64,000 nt of DNA from assembly GCA_017516825.1 (NCBI GenBank), contig JAFXBC010000055.1, positions 1 through 64,000 on the forward strand, in the 5' to 3' direction. Origin of the DNA: Clostridia bacterium (lineage in GTDB: Bacteria; Bacillota; Clostridia; Oscillospirales; CAG-382). Numbering within the stretch: the stretch's first letter is position 1; each line of letters begins with the position of its first letter. The position numbers were made by a program, and so were the translations under genes. Positions 21,466 through 28,527 of the stretch are shown piece by piece. The notes below the pieces were generated by a model that did no database searches, was not told where the DNA came from, and worked only from the letters and a program-made list of their open reading frames with translations.

Positions 21466-22153
21466 CGAACTGACAAGACAATATCTTCCAAATCTGACGG
21501 AAGAACAATACGCACGCCTTGACCTCATCGGGGAGCGTTTGGTGGAGGTGAACCAAAGTCTGAACCTCACCGCGCTGACCGCCCCCGAGGAGGTTGCGCT
21601 GTTGCATTTTTACGATTCCTTGACCTTACTTGAGACGGGGTTATTCGGCGGCGACTTTTCCGTTCTGGACGTAGGTTGCGGCGGGGGCTTCCCTTCCCTG
21701 CCCTTGGCGGCCTGCACGCCCTGCAAAGTGACCTCCAACGACGCCACGGCAAAGAAGCTGAACTTCGTTTGCGAGACCGCAAAGCTTGCTGGGATGGAGA
21801 TCACTCCCTTATGCGGCAGGGCAGAGGAACTGGGGAAGGAAAAGGCTTACCGAGAGCAATTCGACCGTGTGGTCTCCCGCGGGGTGGCACGGATGTCCGT
21901 GCTTTGCGAGTGGTGTATGCCCTTCGTGAAGGTGGGAGGATACTTTATTGCCATGAAGGGCAACCGTGGCAGAGAGGAGCTGGAGGAGGCTTTGCACGCC
22001 GTTGAGGTTCTTGGCGGCAAGGTAGTGGAGGTTCTGGATGCGCCCATTCCCGTATTCGACCGCAGTCACACCTTGTTGGTGATCCAAAAGGTGGCGGAGA
22101 CGGATGTCAAGTATCCCCGCCCCAACGGCAAGATCATGAAGAAGCCTTTGTGA
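21452..22153 (+). CDS. rsmG: 16S rRNA (guanine(527)-N7)-methyltransferase RsmG
   Basis: A 233-residue SAM-dependent methyltransferase acting on G527 of 16S rRNA; loss in other bacteria gives low-level streptomycin resistance. The SAM-binding segment VLDVGCGGGFPSLPLA begins near residue 71, with VVSRGVARMSVL further on. ATG 21452 has GAGAGG 5 bases upstream and overlaps mnmG; an upstream ATG-like start at 21434 is less likely. It is last in the operon; a hairpin-rich region follows. Confidence 0.95.
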   Translation: MTKLNELTRQYLPNLTEEQYARLDLIGERLVEVNQSLNLTALTAPEEVALLHFYDSLTLLETGLFGGDFSVLDVGCGGGFPSLPLAACTPCKVTSNDATAKKLNFVCETAKLAGMEITPLCGRAEELGKEKAYREQFDRVVSRGVARMSVLCEWCMPFVKVGGYFIAMKGNRGREELEEALHAVEVLGGKVVEVLDAPIPVFDRSHTLLVIQKVAETDVKYPRPNGKIMKKPL

Positions 22154-22154
22154 T

Positions 22155-22274
22155 GGGGGGGCGTTTAAGAGGGCGCTGCCCTCTTGAACTCCCGCTTAAA
22201 CCTTTTTCTTTCGAAAAAGAAAAAGGTTTAAGAATCCAAAAAGAAACTTGAGTGCCGAAAACTGACGTTTTCGG
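22155..22274. repeat. Intergenic cluster of three hairpins
   Basis: Between rsmG and the Nudix gene are three inverted repeats. The first is GTTTAAGAGGGC / GCCCTCTTGAAC (22163-22189, one wobble pair). The second is a perfect 17-base stem at 22195-22211 and 22216-22232 with loop CGAA. The third is CCGAAAAC / GTTTTCGG (22255-22262 and 22267-22274). The first two have GTTTAA/TTAAAC at their bases. The second has no clean T run, so this looks more like a dispersed palindromic repeat than a plain terminator. Confidence 0.7.
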
Positions 22275-22285
22275 GGGAGGGTAAA

Positions 22286-22879
22286 ATGGAACTGAGAGAC
22301 AAAAACGGGTTGACGGAAGCGGAATTTTTGGCGCGGTACGATGCTTCCAAATTCGAGCGGCCTTCCGTAACGGTGGATATCATTCTGTTCCGCGGGGACA
22401 GCGTTTTACTCATCCGCAGGGCGGGGCACCCTTCCATTGGGAAGTTAGCGCTTCCAGGCGGGTTCGTAGACCCCAATGAGACGGTGGAGGAAGCCGCACG
22501 GCGGGAGCTTTGGGAGGAGACCCACGTAAAGGAGATCCTTTGCAAGCAACTGCCCGTACAGTCAAGGCCCGACCGAGATCCCCGCACACGGATCATCACC
22601 GTGCCCTTTTTGGCCTGCATGGTCAACGAGAACCAGGAGGCCAAGGCGGATGACGATGCAAGCGAAGCGAAGTTCTGGCAGGTCTCCGCAGAGGATAGGG
22701 GAACACAGGTAACCTTTACCCTGCGGCACAAGGAAGAGGCCGTGACCTTCACAGTGGAGCGGTACCATCCTACAGGAACCTTCCCCGAGGTAATTGCATA
22801 CCGTGTAGTGGGGGAAGATCCCCTGGCAGGCGACCACGGAGAGATTCTGGCAAGAGCCTGGGACGAGAAGAAAAAATAA
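22286..22879 (+). CDS. Nudix hydrolase
   Basis: A 197-residue Nudix protein that would hydrolyse a nucleoside diphosphate linked to another moiety; ADP-ribose-type substrates are common for this subgroup. After RPSVTVDIILFRGDSVLLIRR comes LALPGGFVDPNETVEEAARR followed by ELWEETHV, covering the Nudix box at about residues 58-81. The usual glycine near the end of the box (EExGU) is H here. The catalytic EExxE set is intact. GGGGGAGGG precedes ATG 22286. It is probably a single gene. The beginning resembles the sensor domain of NrtR-type proteins, but no DNA-binding domain is visible. Confidence 0.85.
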   Translation: MELRDKNGLTEAEFLARYDASKFERPSVTVDIILFRGDSVLLIRRAGHPSIGKLALPGGFVDPNETVEEAARRELWEETHVKEILCKQLPVQSRPDRDPRTRIITVPFLACMVNENQEAKADDDASEAKFWQVSAEDRGTQVTFTLRHKEEAVTFTVERYHPTGTFPEVIAYRVVGEDPLAGDHGEILARAWDEKKK

Positions 22880-22990
22880 GTGCAGGAATAATTCTAAGGT
22901 CTTTGAAGTATAACGAAAAGAATATCGTTCTTGCAAAAAATCTACGCAAAAACAGTTCTTCGGAAGCAACACGGACAGCTGTACGCACTC

Positions 22991-23040
22991 TCCTTCCACC
23001 ACCTGCGGTGGTCCCCCTCCCTCCCGGAGGGAGGCTTGAA
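22991..23040. repeat. Palindromic intergenic repeat (GGTGG / CTCCCTCC type)
   Basis: Two adjacent hairpins: ACCACC (22998-23003) with GGTGGT (23007-23012), and CCTCCCTCC (23016-23024) with GGAGGGAGG (23026-23034), ending in CTTGAAA. From memory, repeats with this pattern (a small hairpin, then CTCCCTCC.GGAGGGAGGCTTG) are scattered through many gut Clostridia genomes. Only one copy was seen in this window. Confidence 0.65.
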
Positions 23041-23069
23041 AAAATAATCGGAAGAATTGCTTTTTCGAC

Positions 23070-23098
23070 TTGACAAACAGGTATGAATCAGATATAAT
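23070..23098 (+). promoter_or_regulatory. SigA-type promoter of tRNA-Gln
   Basis: TTGACA (23070-23075), 17-base spacer, TATAAT (23093-23098), a full consensus match 14 bases before the tRNA. Confidence 0.9.
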
Positions 23099-23111
23099 AG
23101 ACAGGTCAGTT

Positions 23112-23185
23112 AGGGGTATCGCCAAGCGGCAAGGCAAAGGACTTTGACTCCTTCATCGATGGTTCGATTCCATCTACCCCTGCCA
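23112..23185 (+). tRNA. tRNA-Gln (anticodon TTG)
   Basis: The acceptor stem AGGGGTA (23112-23118) pairs with TACCCCT (23175-23181). A D-arm with GCGGCAAGGC follows, then the anticodon stem AAGGA / TCCTT around loop CTTTGAC giving anticodon TTG. The T-arm is GATGG TTCGATT CCATC. Discriminator G and an encoded CCA end the gene at 23185. It is a single-gene transcription unit. Confidence 0.95.
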
Positions 23186-23213
23186 AAAAAAGCACGCCCC
23201 AGCGTGCTTTTTT
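23186..23213 (+). terminator. Intrinsic terminator of tRNA-Gln
   Basis: AAAAAAGCACGC (23186-23197) pairs with GCGTGCTTTTTT (23202-23213). It starts immediately after the CCA end. Confidence 0.92.
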
Positions 23214-23278
23214 CATTTGATCCGAAGGATTGGTATGCAATCGCCCAAGCCCATTTCGGAGGTTCCCCATGGATATGC

Positions 23279-23307
23279 TTGATTTGTTCACAAATTTATG
23301 GTAAAAT
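23279..23307 (+). promoter_or_regulatory. SigA-type promoter of citrate synthase gene
   Basis: TTGATT (23279-23284), 17-base spacer, TAAAAT (23302-23307), 71 bases before the ATG. Confidence 0.7.
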
Positions 23308-23377
23308 GAAGAAAAGGTGGCGAACAGGCTACCATTTTACGAAGTTTGTTTTTAACACACAAGGAAGGAGAAATACG

Positions 23378-24733
23378 ATGAATTATTCCGAAATTACCCC
23401 GTACATCAAAGAGCTTGCGGCAATGTCCGATGCCAACAACCACATTCTCCCCGAAATGTACGCACAGCACGACGTGAAGCGGGGCTTGCGTGACATCAAC
23501 GGAAACGGTGTTGTTGCGGGGCTTACCGAGATCTCTCGTATCAAGGCTAAAAGCAAAGATGCCGACGGCAACGAGATCCCTTGCGAGGGTCAACTTTATT
23601 ACCGCGGGATCAACGTACGGAGCATCGTTAAGGGGTTTCTTGACGACGACCGTCCCGGATTTGAGGAAACCGTCTATCTGCTTCTGTTTTCCAAGCTACC
23701 TACCAAAGACGAGCTTGCGCGGTTTTGCGAACAGCTCTCGGCCTATCGTTCCCTGCCGCCATCCTTTGTCCGCGATATGATCCTCAAGGCTCCCGGCAAG
23801 GATATGATGAATATTCTGTCCAGATGTGTACTGGCGTTGTATACCTACGACGAAAACCCGGATGATATATCCACCGCAAATATTTTGCGCCAATGTCTGC
23901 AGTTAATTGCAGAATTTCCGCTTCTTGCGGTTTACGGATATCAGTCCTTTCAGCATTATCACAACTACAACAGTCTTTTTATTCATTATCCGAAAAAGGA
24001 ACTGAATACTGCCGAGAATCTGCTTTACATTCTCCGAGAGGACGGAAACTACACTCCTCTGGAAGCCAAGCTTCTCGATCTTGCTCTCGTGCTTCACGCG
24101 GAGCATGGAGGCGGTAACAACTCCACCTTCACCACCCACGTAGTTACTTCGTCGGGAACGGATACCTATTCCGCTATCTCGGCTGCCTTGGGCTCCCTCA
24201 AAGGGCCCCGTCACGGCGGAGCCAATATCAAAGTCATGCAGATGTTCGACGACATGAAGGCCAACGTGGATATAAAAAACAAGGATGCGATCAGAGAGCA
24301 CTTGGTCAAGCTCCTTGATAAGCAGGCGTTTGACAAAGCCGGTCTTATCTACGGTATGGGGCATGCCGTTTATTCCCTGTCCGACCCGAGAGCCGATATT
24401 CTCCGCACCTACGCAAGGAAACTATCCGAGGAAAAGGGCATGCAGGAAGAATTTGAGCTGTATGAAACCGTTGAGCGCATGGCCCCCGAGATCATAGCGG
24501 AAAAGCGTAGAATGTATAAGGGCGTCAGCGCAAACGTTGACTTCTATTCCGGCATGGTCTACAAAATGCTCGGGCTTCCCTATGAGTTGTTTACGCCCAT
24601 ATTTGCCGTAGCAAGAATTGCAGGCTGGAGTGCCCATCGCATGGAAGAGATCCAAAATGCAGGCAAGATCATCCGTCCTGCATACACAAGCGTGAAGCCG
24701 GAAAAGGAATATATCGTTTTGAAGGATCGGTAA
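23378..24733 (+). CDS. Citrate synthase
   Basis: A 451-residue member of the common (Si-type) citrate/methylcitrate synthase family, which joins acetyl-CoA and oxaloacetate. Hallmarks: LYYRGINVRSIV, ALVLHAEHGGGNNSTFTTHV with a catalytic histidine, LKGPRHGGANIKVMQM with the second, and GMGHAVYSLSDPRA. ATG 23378 was chosen because AAGGAAGGAG is 7 bases upstream; the frame upstream runs back through the tRNA gene. In an anaerobe it most likely feeds glutamate synthesis through 2-oxoglutarate. The following membrane-protein gene begins 57 bases later with no terminator between. Confidence 0.95.
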   Translation: MNYSEITPYIKELAAMSDANNHILPEMYAQHDVKRGLRDINGNGVVAGLTEISRIKAKSKDADGNEIPCEGQLYYRGINVRSIVKGFLDDDRPGFEETVYLLLFSKLPTKDELARFCEQLSAYRSLPPSFVRDMILKAPGKDMMNILSRCVLALYTYDENPDDISTANILRQCLQLIAEFPLLAVYGYQSFQHYHNYNSLFIHYPKKELNTAENLLYILREDGNYTPLEAKLLDLALVLHAEHGGGNNSTFTTHVVTSSGTDTYSAISAALGSLKGPRHGGANIKVMQMFDDMKANVDIKNKDAIREHLVKLLDKQAFDKAGLIYGMGHAVYSLSDPRADILRTYARKLSEEKGMQEEFELYETVERMAPEIIAEKRRMYKGVSANVDFYSGMVYKMLGLPYELFTPIFAVARIAGWSAHRMEEIQNAGKIIRPAYTSVKPEKEYIVLKDR

Positions 24734-24790
24734 ATAACCGTAAGCGAAAAGATTTTGCGTGCGCTTTGCAGATGAAAAAGAGGTAACGCT

Positions 24791-25357
24791 ATGGTTTTTA
24801 CAATGATCATCGGGGCGGTGTTCTTCGCTCTCTCCGCGTTGCTGGGGCTTTTGGTGTTATGCGGTGCTTTGTTCAAAAACATCGGCGCCACGCATTTCGG
24901 CATTGTCGGCACGTTGTTTTTCCTGCTCTTCCCCTGCTTTTGCTTCGGGATGCAAGTAACGCTCTACTTGACCGCTCCGCACGTGTGGGGGCTGGCATGG
25001 TTTTTCATCGTCTTAAACGTATACTTTTTGGTTCTGCAATATATTCATCTTGTGGGCTCTGCCGTCTTTACAGGGAGCAGTATTTACAGGCTGACGAGAT
25101 TTCTTGTTTGGAAAAGACATTCCTACGATGACGTTATCGGCTACGTCATGAAAAAGTCCTCCGGCGTGATTTGGCGGAGGTTCGGTTCCCGCAAGGTCGT
25201 GACCTTTGACGTAGAGATCTACTTTACCGGAGATCAATACGCTTCATTCAGCACCAAGGATCGATCCAACAGGAAAGTGGAATATATTACGAAAATGCTG
25301 GAAGATCATCACTGCCGCCGCAATGGGCGGATCAAAGGAAAGAGGGGTTCTTTATGA
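24791..25357 (+). CDS. Membrane protein with basic C-terminal domain
   Basis: An unrecognised 188-residue protein. Three hydrophobic stretches occupy roughly residues 3-30, 36-60 and 68-95. They are followed by a soluble basic region with beta-like phrases VVTFDVEIYFTGDQYASF and a very basic end (HHCRRNGRIKGKRG). ATG 24791 has AGAGG 6 bases upstream. The stop overlaps the next start as ATGA. No enzyme motif is visible. It begins a run of three uncharacterised genes behind citrate synthase. Confidence 0.65.
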   Translation: MVFTMIIGAVFFALSALLGLLVLCGALFKNIGATHFGIVGTLFFLLFPCFCFGMQVTLYLTAPHVWGLAWFFIVLNVYFLVLQYIHLVGSAVFTGSSIYRLTRFLVWKRHSYDDVIGYVMKKSSGVIWRRFGSRKVVTFDVEIYFTGDQYASFSTKDRSNRKVEYITKMLEDHHCRRNGRIKGKRGSL

Positions 25358-25752
25358 GTTTTTTCAAGTGGATAAAAAAGGTTTTTGAACCGTCTGTGGA
25401 TAAGCCGGAACAAGAACTGAAAGAGGCATTTCGCTTTTTGCTCGAAGACTACGGTTTTTCCTATGCCAAGCTGGATCTCGGGGATCTTGAGGATCGAAAC
25501 GGCAAGCGGATCTTCTATGGACCGCTATACGCTTATCAGTTTTACAACGACAGGCTGTGCATCCATATCGTAGAGTTGGTTCAGAGGCATGAAATTGACG
25601 TTTACGTGACAGAAAAACGGGAAACCGATCAACACCGTATTTTCAGTGGCGAAAAGCTTCCCTCTCATTTAGCTGCCAATTGGCGTCTGCTTGCAGCGGA
25701 AATCAAAACCGAGATAGCCGCCAATCAAACGATTTTCGGAAAGCACGTTTGA
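25354..25752 (+). CDS. Hypothetical cytosolic protein
   Basis: A 132-residue soluble protein that I do not recognise. It starts MSFFKWIKKVFEPSVDK, an amphipathic or membrane-touching helix, then has a charged, aromatic-rich core (EDYGFSYAKLDLGDLED, FYGPLYAYQFYNDRLCIHIVEL) suggestive of a small alpha/beta fold. It is coupled to the preceding membrane protein by a 4-base ATGA overlap, so the two products probably act together. Confidence 0.6.
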   Translation: MSFFKWIKKVFEPSVDKPEQELKEAFRFLLEDYGFSYAKLDLGDLEDRNGKRIFYGPLYAYQFYNDRLCIHIVELVQRHEIDVYVTEKRETDQHRIFSGEKLPSHLAANWRLLAAEIKTEIAANQTIFGKHV

Positions 25753-25778
25753 AGCAAATCAAAATAGAGGTTCTCTTT

Positions 25779-26222
25779 ATGAAACTGCGGATCGTCGAAT
25801 ACTTAACGGATATTGAAGAAGTGGAAGGGGTTGCCCTTTCCGCGCATCTTTGCTGTTCCTGCGGGGGCAGACGGTTCTATTTTGCCTACAAGGGGAAGCA
25901 GACCAAGGGAATCCTTGCGCCCTATTTGGTGAAGAAGGGCGGTCAGCTTGTGGTCAAGGCAATCTGCAGTAGTTGCAAAAATGCGTTTGTGATGTACGAT
26001 TCCGGGGTGGACGGGCGTCATGCAAAGCCTTGGAAGACGGATATGGAATATGCCGACTTCGCTTTGCCTACCAACAGAAGCGACAGCTACGAGGTGGTTG
26101 TGAAATACAACTATTACCCCGAGAAGTTCAAGGAAGACGGGGTGTATTCCAACGCGTTTGAGGATTGCTTTGCCTATCTGACGGACAAGAACGGAAAAGA
26201 AAAGGCACTTTTTGAGGAATGA
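25779..26222 (+). CDS. Hypothetical protein with two CxxC pairs
   Basis: An unrecognised 147-residue protein. HLCCSCGGRRFYFAYKG near residue 22 and AICSSCKNAFVMYD near residue 63 supply two CxxC pairs about 40 residues apart, so it should bind one zinc in a treble-clef or ribbon fold. The C-terminal half is rich in Y, D and E. ATG 25779 has AGAGG 8 bases upstream and lies 26 bases after the preceding stop. It is the last gene of this group; no clear terminator follows before the next promoter. Confidence 0.62.
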   Translation: MKLRIVEYLTDIEEVEGVALSAHLCCSCGGRRFYFAYKGKQTKGILAPYLVKKGGQLVVKAICSSCKNAFVMYDSGVDGRHAKPWKTDMEYADFALPTNRSDSYEVVVKYNYYPEKFKEDGVYSNAFEDCFAYLTDKNGKEKALFEE

Positions 26223-26233
26223 GCACTTCCCTC

Positions 26234-26262
26234 TTGACAAACGGATTTTTTTGTGTTATAAA
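26234..26262 (+). promoter_or_regulatory. SigA-type promoter of the aspS2 leader
   Basis: TTGACA (26234-26239), 17-base spacer, TATAAA (26257-26262). The start of transcription would be near 26269, giving a leader of about 300 bases before aspS2. Confidence 0.8.
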
Positions 26263-26290
26263 AGGACAATCATATTTTTTGGAGAAGAAC

Positions 26291-26332
26291 GTGAGCCGCT
26301 TTTATCTCGCCAATTTGGACGATGATATTTAG
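26291..26332 (+). CDS. Putative leader peptide with three consecutive Asp codons
   Basis: A 13-codon reading frame, MSRFYLANLDDDI, starts with GTG. GGAG sits 6 bases upstream (26281-26284) and about 12 bases after the presumed transcription start. Three Asp codons (GAC GAT GAT, 26318-26326) stand just before the stop TAG (26330-26332). A strong hairpin and T run follow 90 bases later, and the next full gene encodes an aspartyl-tRNA synthetase. This is what a ribosome-sensed attenuator leader looks like: slow decoding at Asp codons would report low charged tRNA-Asp. Expression of the peptide is inferred only. Confidence 0.55.
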   Translation: MSRFYLANLDDDI

Positions 26333-26433
26333 CGCTTGAGCCTTTGGCCGTTTGGCTTTGGGTGCAAGCGCTTTTGGTGTTGCACTCGGGCGGGAGACGG
26401 CTTACGCTTTTTGCTTTGATCCCCATGGGTGCA
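26331..26433 (+). promoter_or_regulatory. Competing RNA pairings in the aspS2 leader
   Basis: Segment 1 AGCGCTTG (26331-26338) pairs perfectly with segment 2 CAAGCGCT (26365-26372). GTGCA (26362-26366), overlapping segment 2, can pair with TGCAC (26381-26385). The same TGCAC, extended to TGCACTCG (26381-26388), can pair instead with TGGGTGCA (26426-26433) in the left arm of the terminator, using two wobble pairs. These are mutually exclusive structures by inspection. Energies were not calculated. Confidence 0.45.
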
Positions 26434-26462
26434 TACCGCATCCGTGGGGTTTTTGTTTTTTG
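26421..26462 (+). terminator. Intrinsic terminator inside the aspS2 leader
   Basis: CCCCATGGGTGC (26421-26432) pairs with GCATCCGTGGGG (26438-26449, two wobble pairs), followed by TTTTTGTTTTTTT. It lies between the leader peptide and aspS2, so full-length transcription of aspS2 from the upstream promoter must pass it. Confidence 0.85.
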
Positions 26463-26487
26463 AAGAAAAGCGAAGGAAGGTGATCTT

Positions 26488-26541
26488 ATGCGGCAGTTTG
26501 ATCTTGCCGTGGAAGACGGGGTCTCTGTTGTAAGCTATTAA
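26488..26541 (+). CDS. 17-residue ORF between the terminator and aspS2
   Basis: ATG at 26488 is preceded by GAAGGAAGGTG, a strong ribosome site with 6-7 base spacing, and encodes MRQFDLAVEDGVSVVSY before TAA at 26539-26541. aspS2 starts 27 bases later. The quality of the ribosome site makes translation likely. It could be a second regulatory upstream ORF, or simply recruit ribosomes. No similar peptide is known to me. Confidence 0.45.
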   Translation: MRQFDLAVEDGVSVVSY

Positions 26542-26568
26542 AAATCAAAAACAATGGAGACTGAAAAA

Positions 26569-27879
26569 ATGAAAAGGATTACAAATCAAATCAATACGAA
26601 CTATACCGAGCCCGCCTCCCTTTCCCGGCGTTTGGGCGAGGTGGTGACTCTTTGCGGGATGATCTACAAGGTACGGCTGATGAGCGGCTTTGCCTTTGTG
26701 ATCTTGAAGGCGGGAACACAGCTTTTGCAATGCGTTTGCGATCTGCCCATGGAAAACCTTCGCGAGGGAGCTTGGGTACGGGTTACAGGAACCGTTTTGG
26801 CAGAGCCCCGCAGCAAGGCGGGGTATGAGGTACGCATCGAGAGGATCGAGGCACTTTCTCTCCCTGCGGAGGAAGCCCCCGTGGTGGTGAACAACAAGGA
26901 GGTGAAGGCCTCCCTCTCCACCCTTTTAGATTACCGCCCCTTGACGTTGCGGAACGAAAAGGAGACGGCCATCTTCAAGGTGCAATCGGAGCTTTGTAAG
27001 GGGATCCGCAGTTTTCTGGACGGGCAGGGGTTCGTGGAGATCCACACCCCCAAGATCGTGGGTGGCAACGCGGAGGGCGGTGCCATCGTGTTTGGGCTGG
27101 ACTATTTCGGCAAGCCTGCTTTTTTGGCCCAATCCCCTCAATTCTACAAACAGACCATGGTGGGGATCTTTGAGCGGGTGTATGAGATCGCCCCGGTCTT
27201 CCGCGCGGAAAAGCACCACACCGCAAGGCATATCAACGAGTACACCGGGGTGGACTTGGAGATGGGGTTCATCCACAGCTTTGAAGAGCTGATGGCTTTG
27301 GAGACGGCCATGCTGGGCAGCGTGTTTGAACACTTGAAGGAAAGCTGTGAAAAGGAGTTGGCGCTTTGGAAGGCAGAGCTCCCCGTGGTGGATTCTATCC
27401 CCGCCATTCCCTTTTCGGAAGCCAAGGAATGGGTGGCGAAAGAATACGGCAGACCCATCACCGACGAATGGGATTTTGAGCCGGAGGAGGAAAAACTGCT
27501 TGGTGAGCTGGTAAAGAGGGAGACGGGGAGTGAGTTTGTGTTCGTGACCCATTACAAGACCGCCAAGCGTCCCTTCTACACCATGGAGACCCCGGGGAAT
27601 CCCGAGGTGACGGAAAGCTTTGACCTTTTGTTCCGGGGAATGGAGATCACAACCGGAGGACAACGGATCCATAATTACCACGCCCAGGTGGCAAAGATGG
27701 AACGGCTTGGGATGGAGGTTGACGCCTTTGAAGGCTATCTCATGGCCCACAAATACGGTCTGCCACCCCACGGCGGGCTGGGCATCGGGCTGGAGCGGTT
27801 GACCGCGCGTCTGTTGGGCTTGGACAACCTGCGGCGGGCGGTATTGTTCCCCAGGGACACGGAACGCTTGACACCGTAA
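26569..27879 (+). CDS. aspS2: Aspartyl-tRNA synthetase, archaeal-type (AspS2 / aspartate--tRNA(Asn) ligase)
   Basis: A 436-residue class IIb synthetase that charges tRNA with aspartate. An N-terminal OB-fold anticodon-binding domain is followed by a catalytic domain with motif 2 in VFRAEKHHTARHINEYTG and motif 3 in GGLGIGLERLTARLLGL. The RHINEYTGVDLEMGF sequence fits AspRS better than AsnRS, and the bacterial GAD insertion is missing, which makes it the archaeal-type enzyme that in many Clostridia also charges tRNA-Asn before GatCAB amidation. ATG 26569 has GGAG 9 bases upstream; ATG 26554 would lack a site. Expression is probably controlled by the upstream attenuator-like leader. Whether it is discriminating cannot be told by eye. 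Confidence 0.9.
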   Translation: MKRITNQINTNYTEPASLSRRLGEVVTLCGMIYKVRLMSGFAFVILKAGTQLLQCVCDLPMENLREGAWVRVTGTVLAEPRSKAGYEVRIERIEALSLPAEEAPVVVNNKEVKASLSTLLDYRPLTLRNEKETAIFKVQSELCKGIRSFLDGQGFVEIHTPKIVGGNAEGGAIVFGLDYFGKPAFLAQSPQFYKQTMVGIFERVYEIAPVFRAEKHHTARHINEYTGVDLEMGFIHSFEELMALETAMLGSVFEHLKESCEKELALWKAELPVVDSIPAIPFSEAKEWVAKEYGRPITDEWDFEPEEEKLLGELVKRETGSEFVFVTHYKTAKRPFYTMETPGNPEVTESFDLLFRGMEITTGGQRIHNYHAQVAKMERLGMEVDAFEGYLMAHKYGLPPHGGLGIGLERLTARLLGLDNLRRAVLFPRDTERLTP

Positions 27880-27972
27880 TTTTTTTAGAAAAAAAGATAA
27901 AAAAACGATAAAAAAGCGATGGGAAATGTGACTGTATTTTTAAAAGCCAAATGATATGAGGAGGTTTTTTAC

Positions 27973-28527
27973 GTGGAAGATGAAAAAATCATAGAATTGT
28001 TTTTCCAACGCTCGGAAATCGCAATTCCGTCCCTTGCGCAAAAATACGAAAAGCCGTTGTTTTCCGTCAGTTATCGCATCTTGCAAAACCGAGAGGATGC
28101 GCAAGAGTGCATTAAAGATACTTATTTGGGGATCTGGAATGCCATTCCACCAACGAGGCCCGCTTCTCTGTATTCCTTTGCGTGCCGCGTCGCGCGAAAC
28201 ATTTCCATCAATCGACATAAGCATAACTGTGCCGCCAAGCGTAATTCTTACACGGTCTCCATAGAGGAGATTGGAGACTGTATACCCGCAAGCAACACCG
28301 TGGCAGAGGATTTTGAGCTGCAGCTGTTGACGGATACGCTGAATCAATGGTTGGAAAGCCTGCGGCCGCAAAACCGGTATATCTTTGTACGTCGGTATTG
28401 GTATATGGATCCCGTCCCGCAGATCGCAACCGCCATGAAAATGTCAGATGCGGCAATCTATCTCCGCTTAGATCGTTTGAAAAAGAAGCTGTACAAATAT
28501 TTGAAAGAAAGGGGTTATCCGGTATGA
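27973..28527 (+). CDS. ECF-type RNA polymerase sigma factor
   Basis: A 184-residue group IV sigma factor. Region 2 is visible at LFSVSYRILQNREDAQECIK followed by DTYLGIWNAIPP (about residues 29-60), and region 4 with its helix-turn-helix in IATAMKMSDAAIYLRLDRLK near residue 155. It starts with GTG at 27973 after GAGGAGG, spacing about 9. Its stop overlaps the next gene's ATG, and that gene encodes a single-pass membrane protein, the classic layout of a sigma factor held by its anti-sigma factor until an envelope signal arrives. The target promoter is unknown. Confidence 0.88.
   Translation: MEDEKIIELFFQRSEIAIPSLAQKYEKPLFSVSYRILQNREDAQECIKDTYLGIWNAIPPTRPASLYSFACRVARNISINRHKHNCAAKRNSYTVSIEEIGDCIPASNTVAEDFELQLLTDTLNQWLESLRPQNRYIFVRRYWYMDPVPQIATAMKMSDAAIYLRLDRLKKKLYKYLKERGYPV

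Noticed and set aside
22880-23069. Possible small genes between the Nudix gene and tRNA-Gln.
   Set aside because: No frame with a ribosome site was seen; the gap holds only the palindromic repeat and the tRNA promoter.
26426-26441. GGGTGCATACCGC in the aspS2 leader looks like a T-box (AGGGTGGNACCGCG).
   Set aside because: The UGGN bulge needed to pair with the tRNA end is missing, the string lies in the terminator stem itself rather than before it, and no specifier stem or AGAGA motif was found upstream.
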